Below, piece by piece: positions 35,901 to 44,365 of a stretch of DNA of 64,000 nucleotides. The position numbers and the translations under genes are program-made. The DNA lies in NCBI GenBank assembly GCA_949317995.1, contig OX439047.1, positions 3,644,501 through 3,708,500 of the forward strand, given 5' to 3'. The notes beneath the pieces are model-generated. The model ran no database searches, had not been told where the DNA came from, and saw only the letters and a program-made list of their open reading frames with translations. Numbering within the stretch: position 1 is the first letter of the stretch; every line of letters starts with the position of its first letter. The DNA is from Acholoe squamosa (Eukaryota; Annelida; Polychaeta; Phyllodocida; Polynoidae).

Positions 35901-37157
35901 GAGAGGAAGTCTACGATACGGGATTTTAAAAGGTTTCTCGTTGCCCACATCTATGGTGTGCAACACCTTATCGGATCTACCCACCGGGCCTCCTTCCCTA
36001 CCAAAAGCACCTTCGTACTTTTGTAGAAGTCTCGCTAGGCAATCCTTATCGTCCGTATTCTTTAAATCTGACTGATCAATCAGCTTTTGGAATTCTTCAT
36101 CCATGGGATGCTGACTAACTGGGTTTAGTGGTTTGTTAAATTTAGCCTCGGTGACATGTTCTACCGAACTCATCCTTCCAACACTGTCGCCTCGCCTCAA
36201 ATAAACAACCGAACCACTTCGGTTAGTTATGGGTAATACAGACCAAGCTGCATTAGCCACTAATGTATCCACTGAGTCTAACCCGATGCTTGACAAATAC
36301 ACCGTGTCGGGTTCGTAGACTCCAGTTTCATTCCTTTGAGCCATGGACCCGCCACAAAGGACATCGCAAGTGGTACCCGGTGGGATCTTCACCGTATGTA
36401 TCACTGATGCGACCGAAGACACCTGTCTCAATACGCATTGGACATGCAAGCCATACGGGCTCCGTATACCCATCGTTCCGTCCCTCGGGTCCAAGACGGC
36501 CCCGTATAAGCTTGCAAAATCCAATCCGAGGATTCCGTCATCACTAACCTCTGCTATAGTTGGCGAAAGAACAAATTCTTTGCCTCCTATACGGATAGGC
36601 ATAAACGTCCTACCAAATGTACGCATACTGCTTCCGTCGGCCGTGCAAGCATTTACCCCCGTTTTGAGGTTCTCATGGCTGCCGGCCACCGAATCGAAGA
36701 ATCTTTTGGACACACATGAATGACTAGCTCCAGTATCCACTAAGAATTCCCCCACCCGGCCTTCCACAGATATGGGTACATACCACCGTCTCCCCCCTAA
36801 AGGCGAGGGGTTACTGGTAAACTGGTGAAAGTCTCCCGAATCACCAAGATTCAATCCGAGTCCTCTCAGGAATTCCAGACACGGATGACTTGGGGGAAGG
36901 CGTGTCCCACACACTCGAATCAACTCTTTGATCCATCCTTCCTCTCCCCTAGTGCGGCTACTCGCCTCCATATGATCGCTCCTGCACATATCAACACTAG
37001 GGTCCCTGGCCCCGGCCGAGGTGCAGGGGTGCGCACCCTCAGCCACCCGGCCTCCAGGTGTAATTGACTCGAAATCTTCCACCGGGACACCCCCGGTAGC
37101 ATTTTGGCATTCGTTCCCACTCGGGGCTATGTCAGATGCCGTTGACACAACCCCCAC
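32922..37157 (-). CDS. pol: Gypsy Pol polyprotein: protease, reverse transcriptase, RNase H, integrase
   Basis: Open frame of about 1,411 residues in the -1 frame relative to gag; the frame extends back to 37217, overlapping the gag end. The first codon listed is GTG, so expression is expected by frameshift from gag, not by its own start. Domains: aspartic protease DTGAS (141-145) with ILGLDF (209-214); reverse transcriptase with LDLQSGYWQIPM and YLDD (561-564); RNase H with DTDAS (D713), E756 and D781; integrase zinc finger (H964..H970, C1000, C1003) and catalytic D1032, D1092, E1128, an exact DD35E spacing; a basic Lys/Arg-rich tail. No stop or frameshift is seen, and all catalytic residues are present. 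The product would replicate and integrate the element. Confidence 0.95.
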   Translation of the reverse strand: MGVVSTASDIAPSGNECQNATGGVPVEDFESITPGGRVAEGAHPCTSAGARDPSVDMCRSDHMEASSRTRGEEGWIKELIRVCGTRLPPSHPCLEFLRGLGLNLGDSGDFHQFTSNPSPLGGRRWYVPISVEGRVGEFLVDTGASHSCVSKRFFDSVAGSHENLKTGVNACTADGSSMRTFGRTFMPIRIGGKEFVLSPTIAEVSDDGILGLDFASLYGAVLDPRDGTMGIRSPYGLHVQCVLRQVSSVASVIHTVKIPPGTTCDVLCGGSMAQRNETGVYEPDTVYLSSIGLDSVDTLVANAAWSVLPITNRSGSVVYLRRGDSVGRMSSVEHVTEAKFNKPLNPVSQHPMDEEFQKLIDQSDLKNTDDKDCLARLLQKYEGAFGREGGPVGRSDKVLHTIDVGNEKPFKIPYRRLPLKKKLICEEQIQKQLDLGVIVPSSSPWSSPVCMTTKKDGTIRFCVDYRKLNGITKKNSYPLPRIDETLDSLGGNQWFCTLDLQSGYWQIPMHPNDKEKTAFSSHMGLFEYNVLPFGLCNAPATFEAMMESLLSDLLWKKCLVYLDDVVVFGKSFKECLANLQLVLDRILSNGLKLKPKKCNLFKKTITYLGRIITPNGVSADPEKLEAVENWERPTSAKEVRSFLGFCSYYRDFIPNYSRVSFPMQCLAHWTPGRARDPFPWTSEQEESFNKIKDLFRNTPVLKYPTPEGHFILDTDASNDAIGAALSQVQEGVEVPIAFASNTLSKTQRNYCTTKRELLAVVVYTKKFKHFLWGSDFTLRTDHSSLRWLLNFKDAEGMIGRWLAHLSEFGLQHKQIEHRPGAKHINADALSRRPIRRCQNATCEDCGAHNAVVAGLVFNYTTPRIPWEEVVCSYLDWSPETIKKFQQSDPTTARIMEYLRSGIKPARPLVSLEDREARRLLAQWTELEIRDGILCRWKTTPTNGRLLQIVIPAPMRRDIMYYCHGHQTSGHFGKKRSIERLQRRYYWPGMRGDLLRWIATCPDCCKNKPGPGLGKQPLSQELFGVRFARVAIDIISGIKTTPRDNTCMMVVTDYYTKYTRVFPLPNHKAATCAEAFVKGWVLHLGVPLMMHSDQGREFESELWQEMCHYLAICKTRTNPYRPQSDGQVERFNRTLIQVLKPLVNTHQDDWDEQCEFVVHAYNNTVHSSTNCTPNMLVFGEDIIMPADLVYGVVGIDPEAPCTVLFVESLRDRFKQAYEAVRKELLKTAKWQKVGYDTNAKRIRFNVGDKVLRYYEPLDKLKLVTPWEGPFKIVRVISESTVMIEDCLTGRKWKTNVGKLRPWKGREEAEREFGYKPPVSVPSGPSVVVPTKRPRGRPRKTPGDEVMVKKKTKARKRPNRKKWKKVSLSEGITYGKGPALTKRDPEKAVRKAGKNKMLTEGVRRSPRLRSAVT

Positions 37158-37217
37158 TAGTTTTCCACATCTGTGGAATCCGTAGCATTCTCCCTTCCTA
37201 CGCCGTCGTCTTCGGCT
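37157..37217 (-). promoter_or_regulatory. gag-pol overlap, probable -1 frameshift site
   Basis: The pol frame is open back to a stop at 37218-37220 and overlaps the end of gag by about 58 bases in the -1 frame. Immediately before the gag TAG the minus strand reads GGAAAAC (37166-37160), an imperfect X XXY YYZ-like heptamer. A -1 slip here would join gag to pol. Confidence 0.45.
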
Positions 37218-40200
37218 TCATAGAAGGCAGCCATTACCGGCTTAGTAGCGGTACATTCAGATGAGTAGTGTCCCATGCGCTGGCACCTGAAACACTTAAC
37301 CGTTCGGCGATCCACCCGGGGTCTTTGCCGATTGGCTTGGATGGCATCTGTAATTTTCTTACACATGTCTTCCAGAAGTTTGGTCATGTCCGGGGACTGA
37401 CTCTTCGCTTTGTCAGCGCTTACAGTGGGCTTGACCGCCTTCTCGACAGCCTTCGGGTCACTCTTGACCTCGGATGAAGGTCTAGAGTCCCTTGGTTTAT
37501 TGAAAGATTTCCTGGGAATGTACTTCCTACCTGAAGTATTCTTCCTTAATTGCATCGAACAGAAGGTGCCGTCTTCCTGTTCGATATCAATCAACTCGAA
37601 GTCGTCTGAGGGAGTATTTACCTCAGACTGCTGGGTCACCGATGCCAGGGGTACCAAGCCGCTGGCATTAGGTATGTCCCCAGCTAACATAGCTCGCTTC
37701 TTCACGGCCATATCTATACCATTAAATATGCCGTGTAGTGTTATGCCTTCTTTCCAGGCATCCCTCGCTGCTAATTGTTCATCTCGGTCTCTTAGACCCT
37801 TGACGAATTGTGTGATCAAATCGTCCATATACCAGTCCTGGTTTTCAGTACCGGGTCTGGCCTTACTTAGCAGGGCATGGAGTTCCATACCGTATGCTCT
37901 GAAAGCTTCATTCGGCTTCTGTGTGCGTTTCTTAAAACGGACCATCGGGTCCTCCTTGACCATGTTGCATAACAGTCCACTAGCAGTTTCTACTAACTGC
38001 TCAAAACTCCCAACGAGGCCGTACCAGGTTCGCCATTGCTCTACAGCCATGCGACCCGGCCCGCCTTTCAGACATCTCACCAGATGTGGCTTGGCCTCGT
38101 ATGGGGTCCATCCATTACAATTCATCACATCGATGAAATCTTCAAACCACTCTTTCCATGGCCGAGTACCGTCATATTCTCTAGGAATAACGGCTACCCT
38201 TCGGGCAGAATTGTGAGCATACATCAATCTAGTGCATTGCTGTTTGCTCCATTCAATCGCCTTGGTTTCATTCAAGGTTCGATTGCCCCCTATACCACCG
38301 AAGCTCGAATTGCCCGGTGGAGGCGGTGGTGGAGGTTGTGTATACGTCCACTGTGTAACACTGTGGTTCGTATAGCTCGCACCTCCCTGGTTGGGGCCGG
38401 TACCCGAGGTACCGCTATAGCCTGTGGCACCCGAAGCACCGCCCCCCCCTTGCGCACCTTGGTAACCGCCGTCGGATGGCTGGTTTCCCGTTGACTGGCT
38501 GCCATCGTTCGATGGATTGGGTTGGGTGTTGTCATTACCAGCACCCAGCCCCGGGTCGTTACTCGGATCCACATGAATGTGGAATCCACTGGTCTCCGCA
38601 CTACTATCGGAAGCCTCTCTAGGGGTATAGTCCGGGTCCAGGTTGTGGACTATGGGCACTTCACTTATCCGGACTCTACTAGTTCGGCCATGCTTATCCT
38701 GGGTTCTGATGTAAACGCCCCCTTGATCTACATTCCGCGAAGCATTATCATTTACAAAAGGATTATACTGCGGATTCTTCGGTGTAGAACAGGAGACTGG
38801 GTCGCCCTGTTTCACGAACGTCGAGTTCGGGTTTGTATCCCTACTCGCCGGAGGGGCATGCGTTTGCTCTTGCTCCTGTAAATAACTCTCCATAGCAGAC
38901 TTATTTATTGTGAGGGTAGCTACGTCTGTAGTCAGGTTTCGCTGTTCCTCCCTTAGCTGTGCGTTTTCTGCCAAGATTTCGGATCGAATCTTTTCATTTT
39001 CCGCCACAGCTCGGTTTCTTTCTTCTTGGGCGATAATTGCCTCTCGCTTAAAAGTATCCTTAAGTAGGCGGTACTTTTCACCCTTCTCTTTCTGAGACTT
39101 GTTATATTCACTGGTCTCCTTCCTGATCTCGGCTTGTTCCGAGACCATCTTGGCTTCTGTCTCAGCCTTCCGGAGTTGAAGTTTCTTAAGCTTCTCCTCC
39201 ATTGCGTGCAACTCCGTTTGTAATTTATTTACATCCCGAGCCTTAGCAACCTCCTCGGCCCTAGCCTTGTCGATTGCTCTAAGTTTATTGGCTTCCTCGA
39301 TTTCCAACTCAGCCAGCCTTTTTTCTTTTTCCTGTGCGTCTCTCTCCTTCCGCTCCAACTGATGGGATACGGAGGATAGACGATATTTGAGGTCGGATTC
39401 TTTTAGAATCGCCTCCTGCTCAACGGATCGTAATTTTCCGATCCGAGACTTAGCTTCCTCTTCTATTTTGGATTGGGCTAACATGAATTGTTCATGTTGC
39501 CTCTTAGCCTGCAACTCTACCTGTTCCTTGGCTTTCAAATAGGCCTGGGTATTTTTATACCCGGGACCCATCCGACGTCCGTAGATAGACTTGCGACTGC
39601 CTCCAGGGTTAAACATGGAGTCAGACAAGCCTTCGTCTAGAGATCGGCCTAGGTGATGCCTTTCCGAGCTTTTCGGTCCGGTACCACTAGGCCTATTTTT
39701 TGCTTTCGCGCCTGGGACTATTGCGTCCCTTATGGTTTTGCCATCGTCGCTGTCATGATCCGACGATGTCATTAGTGGGGCTACTTCGTTTCCACCACCT
39801 GGTGCTGAACCCTGGGGGGTTGCAGTACGCTGCATAGGGCTTTGTGCAATTGGTGTACCCAAGCCGCTAGCCGAGCCCGTTGGTACCATAGGACCTAGCT
39901 GGCGTCTGCTAGCTATAACTTGGGACCAATCGCTCAAGTCTAAAGTTGGGGGTCTTAACACACCCCTAAACAATCCGGTATCCGGTACTCCTGTTTGGGG
40001 TGTAGCCGGATACAATTTTACGATGCCATCTCTGGTGGCATTGTCCATCAGGTCGGGTGTAGAAAAAATATTTCGTACACCCTCCTGATTAAACATTTGT
40101 TGTTGACCGGGTTTCCAGTCTAACAACAGATGCTGGGATGTGTAATCATCCTCTTCGAATCCCTCTAGCCCAGGGCTGGGGGGATCCGCTTCGGGTTTCC

Positions 40201-40243
40201 CGAGGCTTTCGGCCAATGTGGCCGCGCACCACCCCCGAACCAA
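37157..40243 (-). CDS. gag: Gypsy Gag with long N-terminal coiled-coil extension and CCHC zinc knuckle
   Basis: The open frame of 1,028 codons ends with TAG at 37159-37157. The first codon of the listed frame is TTG, five codons past the primer binding site; the first in-frame ATG is at 40096, giving about 979 residues. From N- to C-terminus: Ser/Gly-rich start; a long Lys/Glu-rich coiled coil (about 220-460); Gly/Asn/Ser/Pro low complexity with a PPPPPPP run; a capsid-like region around YDGTRPWKEWFEDFIDVM; a linker; and CFRCQRMGHYSSEC (984-997), a CX2CX4HX4C nucleic-acid-binding knuckle. Gag would form the particle shell and bind the RNA. At roughly 1,000 residues it is about twice the usual Gypsy gag; the extra length is the coiled-coil part. 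Confidence 0.9.
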   Translation of the reverse strand: MVRGWCAATLAESLGKPEADPPSPGLEGFEEDDYTSQHLLLDWKPGQQQMFNQEGVRNIFSTPDLMDNATRDGIVKLYPATPQTGVPDTGLFRGVLRPPTLDLSDWSQVIASRRQLGPMVPTGSASGLGTPIAQSPMQRTATPQGSAPGGGNEVAPLMTSSDHDSDDGKTIRDAIVPGAKAKNRPSGTGPKSSERHHLGRSLDEGLSDSMFNPGGSRKSIYGRRMGPGYKNTQAYLKAKEQVELQAKRQHEQFMLAQSKIEEEAKSRIGKLRSVEQEAILKESDLKYRLSSVSHQLERKERDAQEKEKRLAELEIEEANKLRAIDKARAEEVAKARDVNKLQTELHAMEEKLKKLQLRKAETEAKMVSEQAEIRKETSEYNKSQKEKGEKYRLLKDTFKREAIIAQEERNRAVAENEKIRSEILAENAQLREEQRNLTTDVATLTINKSAMESYLQEQEQTHAPPASRDTNPNSTFVKQGDPVSCSTPKNPQYNPFVNDNASRNVDQGGVYIRTQDKHGRTSRVRISEVPIVHNLDPDYTPREASDSSAETSGFHIHVDPSNDPGLGAGNDNTQPNPSNDGSQSTGNQPSDGGYQGAQGGGGASGATGYSGTSGTGPNQGGASYTNHSVTQWTYTQPPPPPPPGNSSFGGIGGNRTLNETKAIEWSKQQCTRLMYAHNSARRVAVIPREYDGTRPWKEWFEDFIDVMNCNGWTPYEAKPHLVRCLKGGPGRMAVEQWRTWYGLVGSFEQLVETASGLLCNMVKEDPMVRFKKRTQKPNEAFRAYGMELHALLSKARPGTENQDWYMDDLITQFVKGLRDRDEQLAARDAWKEGITLHGIFNGIDMAVKKRAMLAGDIPNASGLVPLASVTQQSEVNTPSDDFELIDIEQEDGTFCSMQLRKNTSGRKYIPRKSFNKPRDSRPSSEVKSDPKAVEKAVKPTVSADKAKSQSPDMTKLLEDMCKKITDAIQANRQRPRVDRRTVKCFRCQRMGHYSSECTATKPVMAAFYEAEDDGVGRENATDSTDVEN

Positions 40244-40259
40244 CTGGTCACGGCACCAG
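40244..40259 (-). other. Primer binding site matching tRNA-His
   Basis: One base inside the 5' LTR the minus strand reads TGGTGCCGTGAC. This is the complement of the 3' end of animal tRNA-His(GTG), ...GTCACGGCACCA, as I remember it, a 12-base match including CCA. Confidence 0.7.
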
Positions 40260-40623
40260 TGTAATGGTTCGTATCGACTTATATGTTGGGTGGCTCTTTG
40301 GCTCGCTTACCACTAGATGTACCAACACAACACGAATAGTTCGGGTTGGGCAAAGCCCCAGAAACCCCTACCTCTCGGGTAGGACTTTATTAGATCTCTT
40401 TGATAACAAAGTACTAGCGTCTGGACTGGACCATGTCCAGTCCCCTTCTGCCGCTCGTCCGGCTCCTTAGTAGGAGCTGGACGTGAGGCATGGTGCTGCC
40501 CCCTCTTGTACCAACGAGGTATCGCAAAGCGACACCTAGCTAGCATAGAAGGAACAAGCACCACACGAACACGTCTCTCGGATGAACGGCACTAATATAT
40601 ATACAATGATGCCGGCCCCTACA
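40260..40623 (-). repeat. 5' LTR of the intact Gypsy element (364 bp)
   Basis: Same length and ends as the LTR at 27769 with one base difference (T at 40484). AATAAA on the minus strand at 40386-40391. Confidence 0.95.
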
Positions 40624-40765
40624 TATGTATCAACCCTGTAGGGTCGGCATGATGCTCCAATGAAGTGCTGCTGAGCAGTCTCGCCAGCACTTCATTGGTG
40701 CATCATGATGACCAGTGGGCATGATGCACTCCTACATCAGCTGCCTTTAAAGGGTTAAAGGGTCA
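40624..40765. repeat. Right part of the palindromic repeat split by the Gypsy insertion
   Basis: TATGTATCAACCCTGTAGGG, then GATGCTCCAATGAAGTGCTG, CCAGCACTTCATTGGTGCAT, GACCAGTGGGCATGATGCAC and CTGCCTTTAAAGGGTTAAAG. Joined mentally to 27650-27768, one TATG copy removed, it makes a continuous repeat. Confidence 0.75.
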
Positions 40766-42000
40766 AACAAGCCAACTACATCATAATCTTTTAATACAGT
40801 CTAAAATGTAGTTCTTCATTCAATGACACTAGGGCTGTGAAGTCAAAGCATTGATTAAAAGCTTGGAAGAATAAACTTTTATAAAGATTATGTAGGACAA
40901 AACTACAACATTTACAGCTACATTGTGATTGTATGTCAAGAGGAATAAGTTAGAAAATAAACATTGTTGATGTGACAACTCTTAATTTTATCTTTCCTCA
41001 GTTATCATTCTTAAAGCTATATGACCAAGGAGATTCTGAGAAAATGAGATTATAAAAGAGAAAGTAACCCTATTTTCATGTTGAAATACTCTGATCTATA
41101 TGCATTGTATTAAATCACTACAGTAAACCCTGCTTTTAAGGCACACCCTGAGTCTGTGGATTGCTTTAAGCAGACGTAGGAATCAAATATTCATTGGGTG
41201 GAGCCCAGCATGGGCCTCCCCCACCACACAATGCAACCACCTTAAATTGTCGGCTCAAGTGCTATGAGGCCCATATGTATCTATATAAAACACGTATAGA
41301 AAAGTAATTTCTGTTGAATTTTAGGTCTGATTTGAGGGCCAGGACCCCATTTTTCCTATTTCATTACTATAATGATATAATTTGAGATGCAAAGTTTAAG
41401 CTTCTTGTCCAATTTATTATGAAACCTTGGCAAATCTTGGGGGGGGGGGCAGACATACTCAGGCCCCCCTCCTTTATGATTGAGGCGGCCCAGGCCCCCA
41501 CCCCCTTTTCCAAAATTCGGTGTTTTTGTCTAACGAATGGATTTTCAGAATTCAAAAACCTATGGGTGTCTGGAACCTGTCCCTATTCATCTCTACCAAT
41601 AGAAATATTGGGAGAACTGCCTCCCCGCTCTCCCTCCCTGATAGATTGAAGTTTTAATAGATTATAGTTGTACAGGCTGTAGTGTGATAATGTAACTTCT
41701 ACTATGTCATCCTTATGAATGTAACAAGGTCTGCCCATTTTCGACAGAGAGAAGAAAATGCCAAATGCAATGCGCTTTGAATAAATCACAAGTTGCTATA
41801 GAAACCAGCAATTTACTATATGTTGCCCTACTGTTTCAGACCACTACCATGGTCAGGATGATTGCCAGGGTATTCACCTTTCATTTTTGCCTGCTACACA
41901 GTGCTACAGGGGGAGGGGGTGCTACGATTTTAAATTTTTTCCACTCTAACTGGAAGAGCTGAATAACGGTCATAAAACTCCCGCTGTGCATCTGGTTTTA
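40766..42000. other. Intergenic, no gene recognised
   Basis: AT-rich with poly-G/C runs near 41440-41505. A CTACAGTAAACCCTGCTTTT motif at about 41119 resembles a pogo-type transposon end, but no partner end was found. Confidence 0.45.
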
Positions 42001-42110
42001 ACCCTTTAAGGACTGCTGATGCATTAAGCATCAAGCCCATTGGTTGTCATGATGCACCAATGAGGTGCTGGTGAGCAGTCTAGCCAACACTTCACTGGTG
42101 CATGATGCAT
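42001..42110. repeat. Palindromic dispersed repeat copy, left of minisatellite E
   Basis: CCCTTTAAGGACTGCTGATG through GCACCAATGAGGTGCTGGTG and CCAACACTTCACTGGTGCAT. The right border of the family (GGCCCTTAAAGG) follows the array at about 42447. Confidence 0.65.
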
Positions 42111-42440
42111 TAATGTGCATGATGCATTAATGTGCATGATGCATTAATGTGCATGATGCATTAATGTGCATGATGCATTAATGTGCATGATGCATTAATG
42201 TGCATGATGCATTAATGTGCATGATGCATTAATGTGCATGATGCATTAATGTGCATGATGCATTAATGTGCATGATGCATTAATGTGCATGATGCATTAA
42301 TGTGCATGATGCATTAATGTGCATGATGCATTAATGTGCATGATGCATTAATGTGCATGATGCATTAATGTGCATGATGCATTAATGTGCATGATGCATT
42401 AATGTGCATGATACATTAATGTGCATGATACATTAATGTA
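42111..42440. repeat. Minisatellite E, about 19 nearly identical copies of a 17-bp unit
   Basis: The unit is GCATGATGCATTAATGT. Only the last two units differ (GATACA for GATGCA). Such homogeneity points to a recent expansion inside a palindromic repeat copy. Confidence 0.95.
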
Positions 42441-42568
42441 TCAGTGGCCCTTAAAGGTTTGACCACCATGCCCTCTGTTCCTATCAGCCTCATTCTGCAA
42501 ATAAGGCTAGACTTTAAATTATGGAGATGATTAAACATGCGATTAGGCCTATATTTCTGTTTAAAGCC

Positions 42569-42715
42569 TAGGGGGAAATATCCTGGGTGGGAGATGTCCT
42601 TGGTGGAAATGTCCTATTGAAGAGGGGAATATCCTTTGGGGGAGATGACCGGGGGGGAATTTCAGGGGGAGATGTCCAGAGGGGACATGACTGGGGCGAG
42701 TTGTCCTGACACCAA
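42569..42715. repeat. Degenerate G-rich short tandem repeat
   Basis: Imperfect units around GGGGGAGATGTCC / GGTGGAAATGTCC. A similar stretch (GGGGGTAAATGTCC units) is at 53765-53872. Confidence 0.5.
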
Positions 42716-42804
42716 GCAGATTTTGTAACACCAAGCACATGTTGTCATGCACTGAAACATACTTTTACCACAGACTTATTTCACAGTAAGCAGGAAGATA
42801 GCAG

Positions 42805-43135
42805 CACTAGGGAGCAAGATTCAAGATTCAAGAATGGCTTTATAGACTAATATTAGATACATACGTGTCAGCGGCTGGCTCCAAATATTTGGTTGGCCTT
42901 ACTACAGGGATTCCTTACAAAACCACAAATATCATCTACAACATCCGGGCTGTTCTTAGGTAGACGCTCAGGTTCTATTGACAATATTTATTTTTAATTT
43001 TTCACAGTTATCAAGGTTTTCGTAGTCTTTAATGATATTACATATTTTCTGTTCAAACCTATTTCTAATTTCACACAATTCTACAGCGGAACATTCAAAG
43101 TATACATGTTGTGCATTTGCCTATTTCAAAGAAAG
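42805..43135 (-). mobile_element. 3' end of a non-LTR retrotransposon (LINE), 5'-truncated
   Basis: On the minus strand a short frame near 43130-42980 reads HVYFECSAVELCEIR and then a charged helix, like the Cys/His region at the C-terminus of LINE reverse transcriptases. After its stop a tail ends in repeated CTTGAATCTTGAATCTTG, resembling a LINE 3' microsatellite. The 5' break is abrupt, as in truncated insertions. Family not assigned. Confidence 0.4.
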
Positions 43136-43834
43136 GCCAAGGGAACAGAGGTACTGAAATTAATAAGCGCTTTAGCACTTAGATAGGGGCACTGGGGTAC
43201 ATGTGGCTTTGTCTTCTTCGCTGCATATTAGAATAAAACTCAATTACAAACAATGAGAGGAGAAAGTAGGAGAGACATTGACTGAAGCATCAAGCTGTTT
43301 TCAAACTTTTATTTACAGACATTTTTCCATTACACTTCTTATAAATGTTTAAGTCAGTCCTCTTGACTTTTAGTTCACAGCTTAGCGTTTAGTTTACAGG
43401 ACAATAAATCAGTCAATTAAGCTACAAGTCTGAGTTAGGATATGAATGCCCGAACACTAAAACAGCAAAAATATAAGCAAATCTTTCTACACAGAATAAA
43501 TCCAGGTTAGTGGTTACTAATTAACCTAGACAAAACTACTTATTAGGCAAAATAACGAACATGTTAATCAAATCTTCCTATTGTGTTAGGAGTATCAACG
43601 AACCTATTCAGGCAAGCTGACTTGACTAAGCCAAGAGAGAAAATCGGTCATTTTTTTTAAGGGGTAGTAGTTTTGTCTAAGGGGTAGTAGATTTCTTCAC
43701 ACCAGGTGGCAGTGTGGTTTTCATGAGGATCTTTCTGGCAAATGTGTAACATGAAAAAGCCTATGAATTTGAAAATAATGGAACTTTCAACAACTATTGG
43801 CATGCCCCTGTACAATTCAACCTGGAGTAGTATA
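43136..43834. other. Intergenic, no gene recognised
   Basis: AT-rich. No supported coding or repeat feature. Confidence 0.5.
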
Positions 43835-44289
43835 TAGTGTATCGGAACGGGACTATAGCTAACTACAGGATATTACTCACCCAAGATGCAGCCAATCAGA
43901 GGCCTCCCTTTTGGCGGGAAATTCAAATGGGGGGTCAAGTAACCTAGACCCACCATGGTGTGGCGCCAAAATGGACCAATCAGAACCTTCCCTTTTGGCG
44001 GGGAATTCAAAATGGTCACGTGACCCTTACCCCCTTTGGTTTGCCACCAAAATGGTGCCCTCTGATTGGCTGGCTGTTTAGGTCACGTGACCTCTATTAT
44101 GCAAATAAGGTCACATGATCCTAATGTGAATGGTCCAATCAGAGGTTGGCATTTTGGTGGGAAATTTGAAATTTGGTGACATGACTTTATTTATTTCAAA
44201 TTTTCTACCAAAATGGAGACCTCTAATTGGTTAGCTGTCCATCCACACATCATACCATCAGCTGTATGCAGCAAGTAGTAGTAGTAGTA

Positions 44290-44365
<76 letters not shown>

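Larger units (their letters stand above)
27769..40623 (-). mobile_element. Complete Ty3/Gypsy LTR retrotransposon with gag, pol and a third, non-env ORF (12.86 kb)
   Basis: The element reads on the minus strand: 5' LTR (40260-40623), primer site (40244-40259), gag (to 37157), pol (-1 frame, to 32922), a 0.5-kb spacer, ORF3 (32403-28894), a 3' UTR, a polypurine tract and 3' LTR (27769-28132). The LTRs are both 364 bp and I find one difference (C at 27993, T at 40484). TATG flanks both ends (27765-27768 and 40624-40627), the 4-bp target duplication expected of Gypsy elements. All main reading frames are open, so it is a recent insertion that could still encode its proteins. The target is a copy of the local palindromic repeat. 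It is longer than common Gypsy elements (about 5-8 kb) because of a long N-terminal gag extension and ORF3. Confidence 0.95.
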
